DNA of 21,547 nucleotides from JAENVT01 sp031404635 (lineage in GTDB: Bacteria > Actinomycetota > Acidimicrobiia > Acidimicrobiales > Ilumatobacteraceae): the NCBI GenBank assembly GCA_031404635.1, contig JANNHY010000093.1, positions 1 to 21,547 on the forward strand, in the 5' to 3' direction. Every line of letters begins with the position of its first letter. The stretch's first letter is position 1. The notes below the pieces were generated by a model. It had not been told where the DNA came from. It was given only the letters and a program-made list of their open reading frames with translations, and made no database searches. The position numbers and the translations under genes are program-made. This document shows positions 15,255-21,547 of the stretch, in pieces.

Positions 15255-15271
15255 TGTCAACGGTGTTGACA
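15255..15271. promoter_or_regulatory. 17-bp palindromic operator embedding two divergent -35 boxes
   Basis: TGTCAAC-GGT-GTTGACA is a perfect inverted repeat with 7-nt arms. TTGACA on the plus strand (15266-15271) is 17 nt from CAATAT (15289-15294), which lies 7 nt before ATG 15302. TTGACA on the minus strand (15260-15255) is 17 nt from AAGACT (15237-15232), 6 nt before GTG 15225. One bound regulator would block both promoters; the TetR encoded at 16465 is the obvious candidate. Confidence 0.72.
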
Positions 15272-15301
15272 TCGTCCAGACGGCCATTCAATATTGTCGC
15301 C

Positions 15302-16465
15302 ATGACGGTCGATCGCAACGAGTTGGTCAACCTGGTCCGCGCCATGGGGCCGGTGCTCGCCGAGCGCGCCGTGCGCTACGACCGCGAGGCCAGCTTTCCC
15401 TTCGAGAACTTCGCCGACTTCGGCGACCAGGGCCTGCTGGCTCTTTGCGTCCCCACTGAATACGGCGGGCTCGGCGCGACCTACGCCGACTACGTGCGGG
15501 TCAGTGAGGAGATCGGCCGGTACTGCGGGGCGACCGCGCTGACGTTCAACATGCACAACGCGACAATGCTGTGGTGTGGTCAGGTTGCCGACACGTTGAC
15601 GATGTCGGACTCCGAGCGCGCCACCCACGCACACATCCGCACCGAGATGTACCGCGGCGTGGTCGAGCATGGGCGTATCCACAGCCAGCCGTTCTCCGAG
15701 GGGCTGGCGCCGGGTGCCACCGCCGGCATCGCCACCCGTGCCCGACGCGTCGAGGGCGGCTGGCGGGTGACCGGTCGCAAAATCTTCGCCTCGCTGTCGG
15801 GTGCGGCCGACTTCTACAACGTCATCTGCCAGGTTGCCGGTGACGACACCATCCGCTTCCTCGGCGTACCGGCAGACGCCGACGGCGTGTCGAGTGTCGA
15901 CGACTGGGACCCTCTTGGTATGCGCGCAACGGTGTCGCGCACGTTGTTGATGGACGAAGCCTTCGTCCCTGCCGACAACGAATGGCTTCCCGCCGGGATC
16001 TACAACCAGGCCGCCGAGCGGTACCCGTGGCTGTTCCTCTCGTTGTGTCCGAGCTACCTCGGCCTGACCGGCGGAGTGCTGGACACGACGCGGGCCTACC
16101 TGCGCGGCGAGCTTCCCGGGCAGTCGGCCGGGGCGAGGCGCGATCACCCGATGAAGCAAGTCGGGTGGGCACAGATGCAACTGCGTCACGAGCAGGCCCG
16201 GGCGCTGCTGTACCGAGCGATCGACGAGGCCACACTTGACCCCAGCGAGGACGACCTCGTAATGGGCTGGTCGGCGGCGTACACGGTGATGGAACACGCT
16301 GCCGAGGTGGCGTCGACCGCCATCCGGGTATGCGGTGGCCAGGCAATGCTCAAACACCTGCCGTTGGAACGCATGTACCGCGATGCCCGGCTCGGGTCGC
16401 TGATGCTGCCGTGGAGCGCCGAAGTGTGCTTGGAGCGGTTGGCGACGGCTCGCCTCTACGACTGA
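15302..16465 (+). CDS. Acyl-CoA dehydrogenase-fold flavoprotein lacking the usual catalytic Glu
   Basis: 387 aa with full-length ACAD architecture. The N-terminal helical domain contains GLLALCVPTEYGGLG (44-58), the middle beta-domain has TGRKIFASLSGAADFYNV (157-174) and FLGVPADADGV, and the C-terminal helical domain has RVCGGQAMLKHLPLERMYR (342-360). The flavin would be FAD. In typical acyl-CoA dehydrogenases the segment after RDARLGS is YEGTxEIQ, with a catalytic Glu; here it is LMLPWSAEVCLE (367-378), so the base at that position is missing. ACAD-fold flavin monooxygenases and N-hydroxylases also deviate here, so dehydrogenase activity should not be assumed. ATG 15302 lies 7 nt after a CAATAT -10, implying a leaderless mRNA. 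The stop shares one base with the TetR start. Divergence from the NicX-like pair suggests a role in the same pathway. Confidence 0.88.
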   Translation: MTVDRNELVNLVRAMGPVLAERAVRYDREASFPFENFADFGDQGLLALCVPTEYGGLGATYADYVRVSEEIGRYCGATALTFNMHNATMLWCGQVADTLTMSDSERATHAHIRTEMYRGVVEHGRIHSQPFSEGLAPGATAGIATRARRVEGGWRVTGRKIFASLSGAADFYNVICQVAGDDTIRFLGVPADADGVSSVDDWDPLGMRATVSRTLLMDEAFVPADNEWLPAGIYNQAAERYPWLFLSLCPSYLGLTGGVLDTTRAYLRGELPGQSAGARRDHPMKQVGWAQMQLRHEQARALLYRAIDEATLDPSEDDLVMGWSAAYTVMEHAAEVASTAIRVCGGQAMLKHLPLERMYRDARLGSLMLPWSAEVCLERLATARLYD

Positions 16466-17112
16466 TGGCGCGACTGACCCCCGACATCATCGTCTCGGCC
16501 GCGATCGAGGTGATCGGAAAGGTCGGGTTCGATCATTTTTCCGTTCGTAAGCTTGGCGACGCGCTCGACGCCGATCCGACGGCGATCTATCGCCATTTCC
16601 GCAGCAAGGACGAATTGCTGCGGGCCATGGGCGACCGCGGCTTGGCCGGGGTCGTCGACGACCTGCCGACGTCGTCTTGGCGCGACTGCATCCGCGAATT
16701 GTGCATTCGCATCCGCGCCGCCAACCTCGCTCACCCGGCGCTTGCGTCGCTGGTGCGCGGTGCTCCCCCGCGGCACGACAACGAGTTGCTGATCACTGAG
16801 ACGATCCTCGCCCGGCTGCGCGGCGCCGGATTCGATGCCGAGACCGCAGCGCTGGCCTATCACGCCGTGATCGAGTTGACGATCGGGTCGGCGGCGATCG
16901 ACTCGACGCTGGCGTCGGCGCCGTCGGCCGCACGCGCCCGGATCTACGCCGAGTGGCGGTCGGATTATGCGGCACTCGACGCCGAGGTTTTCCCGCACTC
17001 GGTCGAGATGTCGGGATCGCTCTACCCAGGTACCGCCGATGACCGTTTCGTTTTCGCGCTAGATCGCCTCCTCGCCGGACTGGCCACCGAGCTAGCCTCG
17101 GTGCTTCCATGA
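16465..17112 (+). CDS. TetR-family transcriptional regulator
   Basis: 215 aa. The N-terminal 55 residues form a standard TetR DNA-binding domain: IIVSAAIEVIGKVGFDHFSV, then the helix-turn-helix LGDALDADPTAIYRHF and the closing RSKDELL. The C-terminal ligand domain (about 70-215) is all-helical in composition and has no family motif that I recognise; it would bind an acyl-CoA or pathway metabolite. ATG 16465 overlaps the preceding stop (TGATG), so it is co-expressed with the flavoprotein, the usual arrangement for an autoregulated local repressor. The palindrome at 15255-15271 has the dyad symmetry and length expected of a TetR site, and it lies at the promoter of this same operon. Binding is inferred. 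Confidence 0.93.
   Translation: MARLTPDIIVSAAIEVIGKVGFDHFSVRKLGDALDADPTAIYRHFRSKDELLRAMGDRGLAGVVDDLPTSSWRDCIRELCIRIRAANLAHPALASLVRGAPPRHDNELLITETILARLRGAGFDAETAALAYHAVIELTIGSAAIDSTLASAPSAARARIYAEWRSDYAALDAEVFPHSVEMSGSLYPGTADDRFVFALDRLLAGLATELASVLP
17093..17098 (+). promoter_or_regulatory. -10-like TAGCCT element inside the TetR gene
   Basis: TAGCCT plus CG within the last TetR codons (it uses a CTA Leu codon), exactly 10 nt before ATG 17109. It may give the downstream gene a promoter independent of the operator at 15255-15271. Confidence 0.4.
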
Positions 17113-17912
17113 CTGAGACTTGGGCGTTCTGCGGGGTGCATCCCGACGCGCCGAACGCGGCCAGGGCCGTACGCAGCCTGGCCGTGAACGCGGGCATCGA
17201 CGCGACCTTCGGGCCGTGTATGCCGCCAGATTGGTCGACGTACACGACGGCCGAACCGGGGAGCCGGTACGTCGACCCCGACACCTACTTCCGGCTGACC
17301 GTGTTGAACGCCAGTGTAGGCATGAAGACCGTGGTCTATGACGCTCGACTGTGGTCCACAGACACTGCGATTCGCCAGGCGGGTATCGATTTTTGGGCAC
17401 CGCACGTCGCTTGGATCCGGGCCTTCGACATGGGCGACGAGTTCGACCCGGCGGGCGCCGACTGGCCCGTGCTGGTGGCTCGTTGGCGCACCGTCCTGCA
17501 GTATGTGACTCCCGCGACCGGTGTCGGGCCGTTCACCAACCACCTTCCGTTCGCACACGTTCTGTCACGGGCTTTGACGGACATGCCCGAACACGTAGCG
17601 CATCTGAGCTTCGACTCCTACGACGAGCCGACTGCGTTGGCGCTGGCCGCCGAGTTCAACCCGCAGGTCAACCACTTGATGTGCGCCGTCAACGCCTTGA
17701 AGCACGGGCCATATTCGCCTACGTCGGCAAAGATTGTGCGGCAGATGAGGAACTTGCGCGCCGTCGGGGCCGACAGCTTCTTGATCTTCGGCGGAGCCAC
17801 CCCGTACAACTGGGACTTGACCCCCGATACGGCTTTCGGGAACGTATCGCTGTTCAACAAAATCGGCAGGCCCACCGCCTGGGCCAACGCAGTGTTGCGG
17901 GGCGCTCAGTAA
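17109..17912 (+). CDS. Unrecognised protein, possibly a TIM-barrel enzyme
   Basis: 267 aa with no family I can name. ATG 17109 overlaps the TetR stop by 4 nt (ATGA). There is no signal peptide or membrane segment, so it is probably cytoplasmic. Hydrophobic strand-like segments alternate with helical ones at regular intervals and end in acidic clusters: VVYDARLW (75-82), WIRAFDMGDEFDP (102-114), VAHLSFDSYDEP (163-174) and SFLIFGGATPYNW (223-235). That pattern is typical of (beta/alpha)8 hydrolases with carboxylates at strand ends, and Asp107/Asp110/Glu111 or Asp169/Asp172/Glu173 could be catalytic or metal-binding. This is composition-based inference. Co-transcription with the TetR and flavoprotein genes ties it to the catabolic locus, but the internal TAGCCT box suggests it can also be expressed alone. 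Confidence 0.82.
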   Translation: MTETWAFCGVHPDAPNAARAVRSLAVNAGIDATFGPCMPPDWSTYTTAEPGSRYVDPDTYFRLTVLNASVGMKTVVYDARLWSTDTAIRQAGIDFWAPHVAWIRAFDMGDEFDPAGADWPVLVARWRTVLQYVTPATGVGPFTNHLPFAHVLSRALTDMPEHVAHLSFDSYDEPTALALAAEFNPQVNHLMCAVNALKHGPYSPTSAKIVRQMRNLRAVGADSFLIFGGATPYNWDLTPDTAFGNVSLFNKIGRPTAWANAVLRGAQ

Positions 17913-17928
17913 ACGTTCAGAGGCGGCG

Positions 17929-19242
17929 CTAGAAGAACGGCAGGTACTGTTCGAGTTCCCACGACGAGATGGCCTCGACGTTCCAGGTGCCGTCCGCTGC
18001 TGCCCACTTGGCCAACTCGTCTCTGCGAAGGATGAGGAACGCCTTGACCAGGTCGGGGCCCATCGCCTCACACAGCACGGTGTCCGCCTCCAGCGCGGCG
18101 AGGGCCTCGGCTAGATCGTGCGGTGTGTGGCGGTCGGTGTTCGGATCGGCATCGCCATCGCCGATCTGCGGATCACCGCAATCACGACCGTCGACCACCC
18201 CGAGTAGGGCGGCGTTGAGCATCACGGCCGCGGCGAGGTAAGGGTTGGCGCTGCCGCAGGGCATGCGGTTCTCGATCCGCGTCGCCGCACCACGCTCACC
18301 GGGAACGCGGTAGGTGCTGATCCGGTTGTCGAGGCCCCAGTTGGCCCAGTAGCCGGCGATGATCCCTGGGATCAACCGCTTGTAGCTGTTGATCAGCGGA
18401 GCCGACATCGCCGCCATTCCCTCGTGGTGGGAAATCACACCGCCGATGCACTGACGAGCCAAAGTCGACAACCCGTACTCCGCCTGCGGATCGTCGAAGG
18501 CGTTGGGGCCGCCGTGCACCGGAGTGAGCGACAGGTTGATGTGTAAGCCGCTGCCGACCAGGTCGGCCATCGGCCTGCCCATGTAGGTGATCCAGTAGCC
18601 CTTGCGGGCGGCCAGTTCGCGGGTCATCTCCTTGCAGATGAAGGCGCGGTCGGTGGAGTCCATGGCCGGGCCGTACCGCATGTTCAGCTCCATTTGACCC
18701 GGATGGAACTCGCCCAGCATTCCCTCGAGGTCGAGTTCGCATTGCTCGGCGGCGTCGTACATGTCGAACATCAAGCCGGTGTTGTCGCCACCAAGGCCGA
18801 CGCCATAGACGCGGTGTGAGGGCAGATCCAGTCGGCCGAAGCCGCCCGGCGCGTCGGCGTCGGGTTGCATGACGTAGAACTCCATCTCGAATCCGAGATG
18901 TGGCTCGTAGTCGAGGGCCCTCCAGGCATCGACGGCTCGCTTCAGCGCGGCGCGTGGGCAAAGGGCCAGCGGCTCGCCGTTGTACTCGAGGTCGGCGATG
19001 GCCACATCGGTGTCGACCTCCCAACCGGGACGGATCGATTCGGCGAGTGGAACTGTCGTCAGGTCGGCGAAGCCGACGTCGGGGCCGTAGCCCTCGACAG
19101 GAATGATGTCGCGGTTGATCCCCATCGTCAGGGTGGTGACAGCGTGGTGACCATGTTCGTGCAGCCGGGCCCGCGGCACGTAGCGGCCGTGCGACAAGCC
19201 GTTGAGATCACACCACATGACCCGGACGCGTCGATTCCCCAT
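17929..19242 (-). CDS. Glutamine synthetase-family gamma-glutamyl ligase
   Basis: 437 aa. The family makes an amide between the gamma-carboxyl of glutamate and ammonia or an amine, using ATP. Landmarks: FEMEFY (118-123) and GEFHPGQMELN (177-187), with the metal-binding Glu residues, GSGLHINLSL (230-239), where the canonical second His of HxHxSL is Asn-Leu, NSYKRLIPG (285-293) and RIENRMPCGSANPYLAA (322-338). The NSYKRL and ANPYLA motifs fit GlnT/PuuA-type enzymes such as gamma-glutamylputrescine or gamma-glutamylanilide synthetases, and the length is right. With an APC permease and a ring-cleavage locus nearby, an amine substrate is more likely than ammonia; this is inference. ATG 19242 is favoured over ATG 19266 because a TANNNT box (TAGCGT, 19256-19251) lies 8 nt upstream, giving a leaderless mRNA. 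Confidence 0.9.
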   Translation of the reverse strand: MGNRRVRVMWCDLNGLSHGRYVPRARLHEHGHHAVTTLTMGINRDIIPVEGYGPDVGFADLTTVPLAESIRPGWEVDTDVAIADLEYNGEPLALCPRAALKRAVDAWRALDYEPHLGFEMEFYVMQPDADAPGGFGRLDLPSHRVYGVGLGGDNTGLMFDMYDAAEQCELDLEGMLGEFHPGQMELNMRYGPAMDSTDRAFICKEMTRELAARKGYWITYMGRPMADLVGSGLHINLSLTPVHGGPNAFDDPQAEYGLSTLARQCIGGVISHHEGMAAMSAPLINSYKRLIPGIIAGYWANWGLDNRISTYRVPGERGAATRIENRMPCGSANPYLAAAVMLNAALLGVVDGRDCGDPQIGDGDADPNTDRHTPHDLAEALAALEADTVLCEAMGPDLVKAFLILRRDELAKWAAADGTWNVEAISSWELEQYLPFF

Positions 19243-19250
19243 CGGCAGCG

Positions 19251-19256
19251 ACGCTA
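19251..19256 (-). promoter_or_regulatory. -10-like TAGCGT element of the gamma-glutamyl ligase gene
   Basis: TAGCGT, one base different from the TAGCCT boxes elsewhere, sits 8 nt before ATG 19242. It lies in the 33-nt gap between two divergent starts. Confidence 0.35.
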
Positions 19257-19275
19257 GCAATGCCATGCTGACGAG

Positions 19276-19920
19276 ATGACACACCCGATCTGGCCGCTGT
19301 TCGACCTGAGGGTGAGCACCCCCCGATTGCAGTTGCGCTACATCGACGACCAGTTGGCGGCCGAACTGGGCCAACTGGCGGCGCGGGGAATCCACGACCC
19401 TGCCTACATGCCCTTCGGCCTGCCTTGGACCGACGAGCCATCGCCGCAACTCGAGCGCAACACCATGCAGTGGTACTGGCGGACCCGCGCCGAGACGTCA
19501 CCGGAACACTGGCATCTCGCGCTGGCGGCAATCGTCGACGAGGTGGCCATCGGCACGACCAGCCTCGACGCCACCGAGTTCGCCACGTTGCGGCAGTTCG
19601 AGAGTGGCTCATGGTTGGGCCGCGAGTTCCAGGGGCGTGGTCTCGGCAAGGAGATGCGCGAAGCGACGCTGCATCTCGGATTCGAGGGTCTCGGCGCCCA
19701 GTACGCCACCACCGGCGCATGGCACGACAACCACGCGTCCCTCGCGGTGACGCGCCGCCTCGGCTATGACGAGCAAGGTCGTCGACGGGCCGTGCGCCGC
19801 GGCGAGGCGACCGAGATGATCGGTTTTCGCCTGCACCGCGACGAGTGGCAGCAACGCCTACGCCGCGACGACATCGCCATCGACGGACTCGCTCGATGTC
19901 TGGAGTTACTCGGCCTGTGA
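19276..19920 (+). CDS. GNAT-family N-acetyltransferase (RimJ/RimL-like)
   Basis: 214 aa. The fold is recognised from LRVSTPRLQLRYIDD at the N-terminus, common to RimJ/RimL-type acetyltransferases, the acetyl-CoA pyrophosphate loop REFQGRGLGKEM (116-127; Q/RxxGxG), and the C-terminal acceptor-side segment WHDNHASLAVTRRLGY, where Asn and Ser precede the typical SxxVxxKLGF-like helix. It probably acetylates a small amine or a protein N-terminus; the substrate is unknown. ATG 19276 lies 33 nt from the divergent gamma-glutamyl ligase start, with no room for a leader; CATGCT (19264-19269) could be its -10. The gene converges on the permease. Its 3' end overlaps the short minus-strand frame at 19906-19950. 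Confidence 0.87.
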   Translation: MTHPIWPLFDLRVSTPRLQLRYIDDQLAAELGQLAARGIHDPAYMPFGLPWTDEPSPQLERNTMQWYWRTRAETSPEHWHLALAAIVDEVAIGTTSLDATEFATLRQFESGSWLGREFQGRGLGKEMREATLHLGFEGLGAQYATTGAWHDNHASLAVTRRLGYDEQGRRRAVRRGEATEMIGFRLHRDEWQQRLRRDDIAIDGLARCLELLGL

Positions 19921-19950
19921 AGTCGCGAGGGCGTCGAGGTCTGCGTTCAT
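19906..19950 (-). pseudogene. 14-codon frame with strong ribosome site, possible amidase N-terminal remnant
   Basis: Thirty-one nt downstream of the permease stop, GGAGGA (19961-19956) lies 5 nt before ATG 19950, the best Shine-Dalgarno in the window. The frame encodes MNADLDALATSQAE and then TAA. The peptide resembles the first residues of amidase-signature proteins (DLDALATAQAELV-like starts, from memory), so it may be what remains of a gene once following the permease, lost where the GNAT gene now ends. It could instead be a small leader peptide or chance. Confidence 0.35.
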
Positions 19951-19981
19951 TCGTTTCCTCCAGGATCCGGGTGGGACCGCT

Positions 19982-21388
19982 TCAGGTGTGATGCAGCGTG
20001 TGCTGACCGACGTTGTCGATGGCTTCCTTCTTGCTCAGACCGACCCAGATCGCGGCGATCGCCAACAGGATCAGAGCGAGGTGGCGGCCCCACAGCTCCG
20101 ACGCCCGAGGCGCCGTGTCCTCCCAAAACTGTGAATAGATGGCCAGCGCGACCGTTGCCAGGCCGATAGCGGCGGCGATGAGATCGAGGGGCTTGGTGAG
20201 CGCAAAATTCTTGATCGCCCCGACACACAGCAACAAGTAGACGACGCAGATCAGGAAGCCGCCGATGCGCGAGGCGATGAGGAAGCCGTTGAACGCCTCG
20301 GTGTTGAAAAAGGCCGCCGGACTTGCCGGATCGACGAGGTCGGTTCCGTACTTGATCAGGGCAACGGCAACAGTGACGACCGTGACGATCAAGATCACCA
20401 GGGTGGCCATCGCCGGCAGCGACTTGGCATTGAGCTTGGAGAGTTGCCGCGGCAACAAACCGTCGCGGGACAATGTGAACAAACCTCGTGCGGCGGCGAG
20501 TTCGAAGCCGATGCCGACCGCGAGGATGTCGAGCAGGATGGCCAGATCGATCCACACGGCAAAGAATCGATTGAGATACAGGTCAGCCAGAGGCACGAAA
20601 TCGAGCCCTTCGGTGGAGCCGATCGCCAGTGTGTATTGAGTGATCACATAGAAGGCGCCGACGATCAGGATCGTTGCCACTACGGCCTTCGGAATCGAGC
20701 CTCTCGGGTCCTTCGACTCCTCGCCGAGCGCCGCGGCGAGTTCGAAACCGATGAACATCAAGATGGCGAAGAGCAGCCCTTTGAACACCGAGCCGCCCTC
20801 GGCGACATTGCCCGGATTGAACGACTTCAGGCTGTTGCCCTCCGGACCTCCGTCGGCAATGACCTTGACCGCCAGGATCAGGAACGGGATGATCGACAGA
20901 ATGATCAGCACCAATTGAGCCTTGACGGATATTTGTACGCCCATCACGTTTGCGGCATACATCAACCCGGCGACGATCAGCGCCCACACCCACCACGGCA
21001 TGTCGAGGCTCATGTGGTCGTTGAAGAACGACCTGGCCCACAGCCCGCCGATGATTGCAATACCCGGACCTGCCAGAACTATTGCGGCGATGTGGTAGAC
21101 GCCGGCGCTGAACGCCGCTGTGCGCTTCCCGAGCGAATGAGCAATGAACTCGTACACGGTGCCGGTTCCGCTGTATCGCTTGGCAAACTCACTCAGAGTC
21201 CAGCCAACACCGAGCACACCGACGGTCGTCAGCAAGATGACGAACGGTCCGGCTCCCGGCGCCAAGACGAAGGCGAGCAGACCACCTAACACACCACCGG
21301 AGAAGACCGGGCCCACCGCCAACGACTGGGCGACACAGTCGACAGTGCTGAGTTGTCCTCCGGCGAGCTTCGGAGCGTCTACAGACAT
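19982..21388 (-). CDS. APC-superfamily amino acid/amine permease
   Basis: 468 aa with about 12 hydrophobic segments. The N-terminal part reads KLAGGQLSTVDCVAQSLAVGPVFSGG, where the GxxS/T...VGP-like unwound helix 1 and the later FIGFELAAALGEESKDPRGSIPKA (about 227-250) are hallmarks of APC amino acid-polyamine-organocation transporters (the E-E-x-x-x-P-x-R-x-x-P loop). GIGFELAAARGLFTLSRDGLLP is the conserved helix 8 and loop. Transport of an amino acid or amine by ion coupling is expected; the substrate is not readable. ATG 21388 is chosen because AGAGGGG lies 8-9 nt upstream and the residues before it have no family match. Proximity to the gamma-glutamyl ligase recalls the PuuP-PuuA pairing. 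Upstream by 85 nt is the end of another minus-strand gene. Confidence 0.92.
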   Translation of the reverse strand: MSVDAPKLAGGQLSTVDCVAQSLAVGPVFSGGVLGGLLAFVLAPGAGPFVILLTTVGVLGVGWTLSEFAKRYSGTGTVYEFIAHSLGKRTAAFSAGVYHIAAIVLAGPGIAIIGGLWARSFFNDHMSLDMPWWVWALIVAGLMYAANVMGVQISVKAQLVLIILSIIPFLILAVKVIADGGPEGNSLKSFNPGNVAEGGSVFKGLLFAILMFIGFELAAALGEESKDPRGSIPKAVVATILIVGAFYVITQYTLAIGSTEGLDFVPLADLYLNRFFAVWIDLAILLDILAVGIGFELAAARGLFTLSRDGLLPRQLSKLNAKSLPAMATLVILIVTVVTVAVALIKYGTDLVDPASPAAFFNTEAFNGFLIASRIGGFLICVVYLLLCVGAIKNFALTKPLDLIAAAIGLATVALAIYSQFWEDTAPRASELWGRHLALILLAIAAIWVGLSKKEAIDNVGQHTLHHT

Positions 21389-21473
21389 GCGATTCCCCTC
21401 TCGAAGACCCACACCCCATGGTCGATCATTCGGGACCGAACGGTAACAGACGCTCCGTACGCCAGGGCCGATA

Positions 21474-21547
21474 CTACGAAAGCGCCTTCACCGTCTCGGC
21501 GAGCGGTAGGCGATAGTCTCGAAGCAGCGCCACGCCCGACATCCGCA
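21474..21547 (-). CDS. C-terminal end of a gene cut by the right edge
   Basis: Twenty-three codons, ending RDYRLPLAETVKALS and TAG (21476-21474), are open from the window edge. G or C at third positions is much more frequent in this frame than in the overlapping open minus-strand frame, which supports it. Too little remains to name a product. It would be the gene upstream of the permease and possibly in one transcript with it. Confidence 0.5.
   Translation of the reverse strand, partial: RMSGVALLRDYRLPLAETVKALS

Noticed and set aside
14600..15301. In-frame extension upstream of the flavoprotein ATG
   Set aside because: It crosses the divergent promoter and the hydrolase gene. The ACAD family sequence starts just after ATG 15302, and the -10 sits directly before it.
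19243..19449. In-frame extension of the gamma-glutamyl ligase
   Set aside because: It overlaps the divergent GNAT gene and precedes the TAGCGT box; family sequence starts after ATG 19242.
1..21547. tRNA, rRNA, CRISPR, IS element or phage genes
   Set aside because: Intergenic gaps are all under 150 nt. I saw no clover-leaf sequence, regularly spaced direct repeats, transposase or integrase motifs.

Overview
The window is GC-rich DNA with dense, mostly overlapping genes, GTG and TTG starts, many apparently leaderless transcripts, an F420-biosynthesis gene (fbiA/cofD) and a mannose-1-phosphate guanylyltransferase of the mycobacterial ManB type. This points to a high-GC actinobacterium. My best guess, from the style of the proteins, is class Acidimicrobiia (Ilumatobacter-like); that is inference. 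I found no rRNA, tRNA, CRISPR array, insertion sequence or phage gene. No stretch of 300 bases lacks a gene; the longest gap is the 143 bases at 1874-2016.

Left part (1-13372), cell-surface glycan and GDP-mannose metabolism. On the minus strand there is a large membrane glycosyltransferase (GT2, cut by the left edge). Divergent from it are a small phasin/HBHA-like coiled-coil protein and a Wzx/MurJ-like flippase. Next come gmd (GDP-mannose 4,6-dehydratase, minus), a GT4 glycosyltransferase and fbiA (plus, overlapping by 4 nt). A long minus-strand series follows: three GT4 glycosyltransferases (13372 to 9934), then a three-gene unit of a His-rich membrane-anchored protein, ManB and an SDR epimerase-like protein lacking its catalytic Ser and Tyr (9894 to 7140). 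ManB makes GDP-mannose, Gmd converts it to the 4-keto-6-deoxy sugar, GT4/GT2 enzymes assemble the glycan and the flippase may export the lipid-linked product. The fbiA/manB proximity resembles the M. tuberculosis fbiA-fbiB-manB-wbbL1 region, but no fbiB is seen here.

Right part (13394-21547), an apparent catabolic locus for a nitrogen-containing compound. An alpha/beta hydrolase and a NicX-like Fe(II) ring-cleavage dioxygenase (both minus) diverge from an acyl-CoA-dehydrogenase-fold flavoprotein, a TetR regulator and an unrecognised protein (all plus). The divergent promoters share a perfect 17-bp palindrome (15255-15271) that contains both -35 boxes. Beyond lie a glutamine-synthetase-family gamma-glutamyl ligase (minus), a GNAT acetyltransferase (plus), a 14-codon amidase-like remnant or mini-ORF, an APC-family permease (minus) and the last codons of another minus-strand gene. 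Together they suggest uptake of an amine or N-heterocycle, gamma-glutamylation and/or flavin-dependent oxidation, and ring opening. The substrate cannot be read from the sequence.

A recurring sequence signal is the hexamer TAGCCT. I found it five times on the two strands, and each copy lies exactly 9 or 10 nt before a start codon, as expected for a -10 element driving leaderless mRNA.
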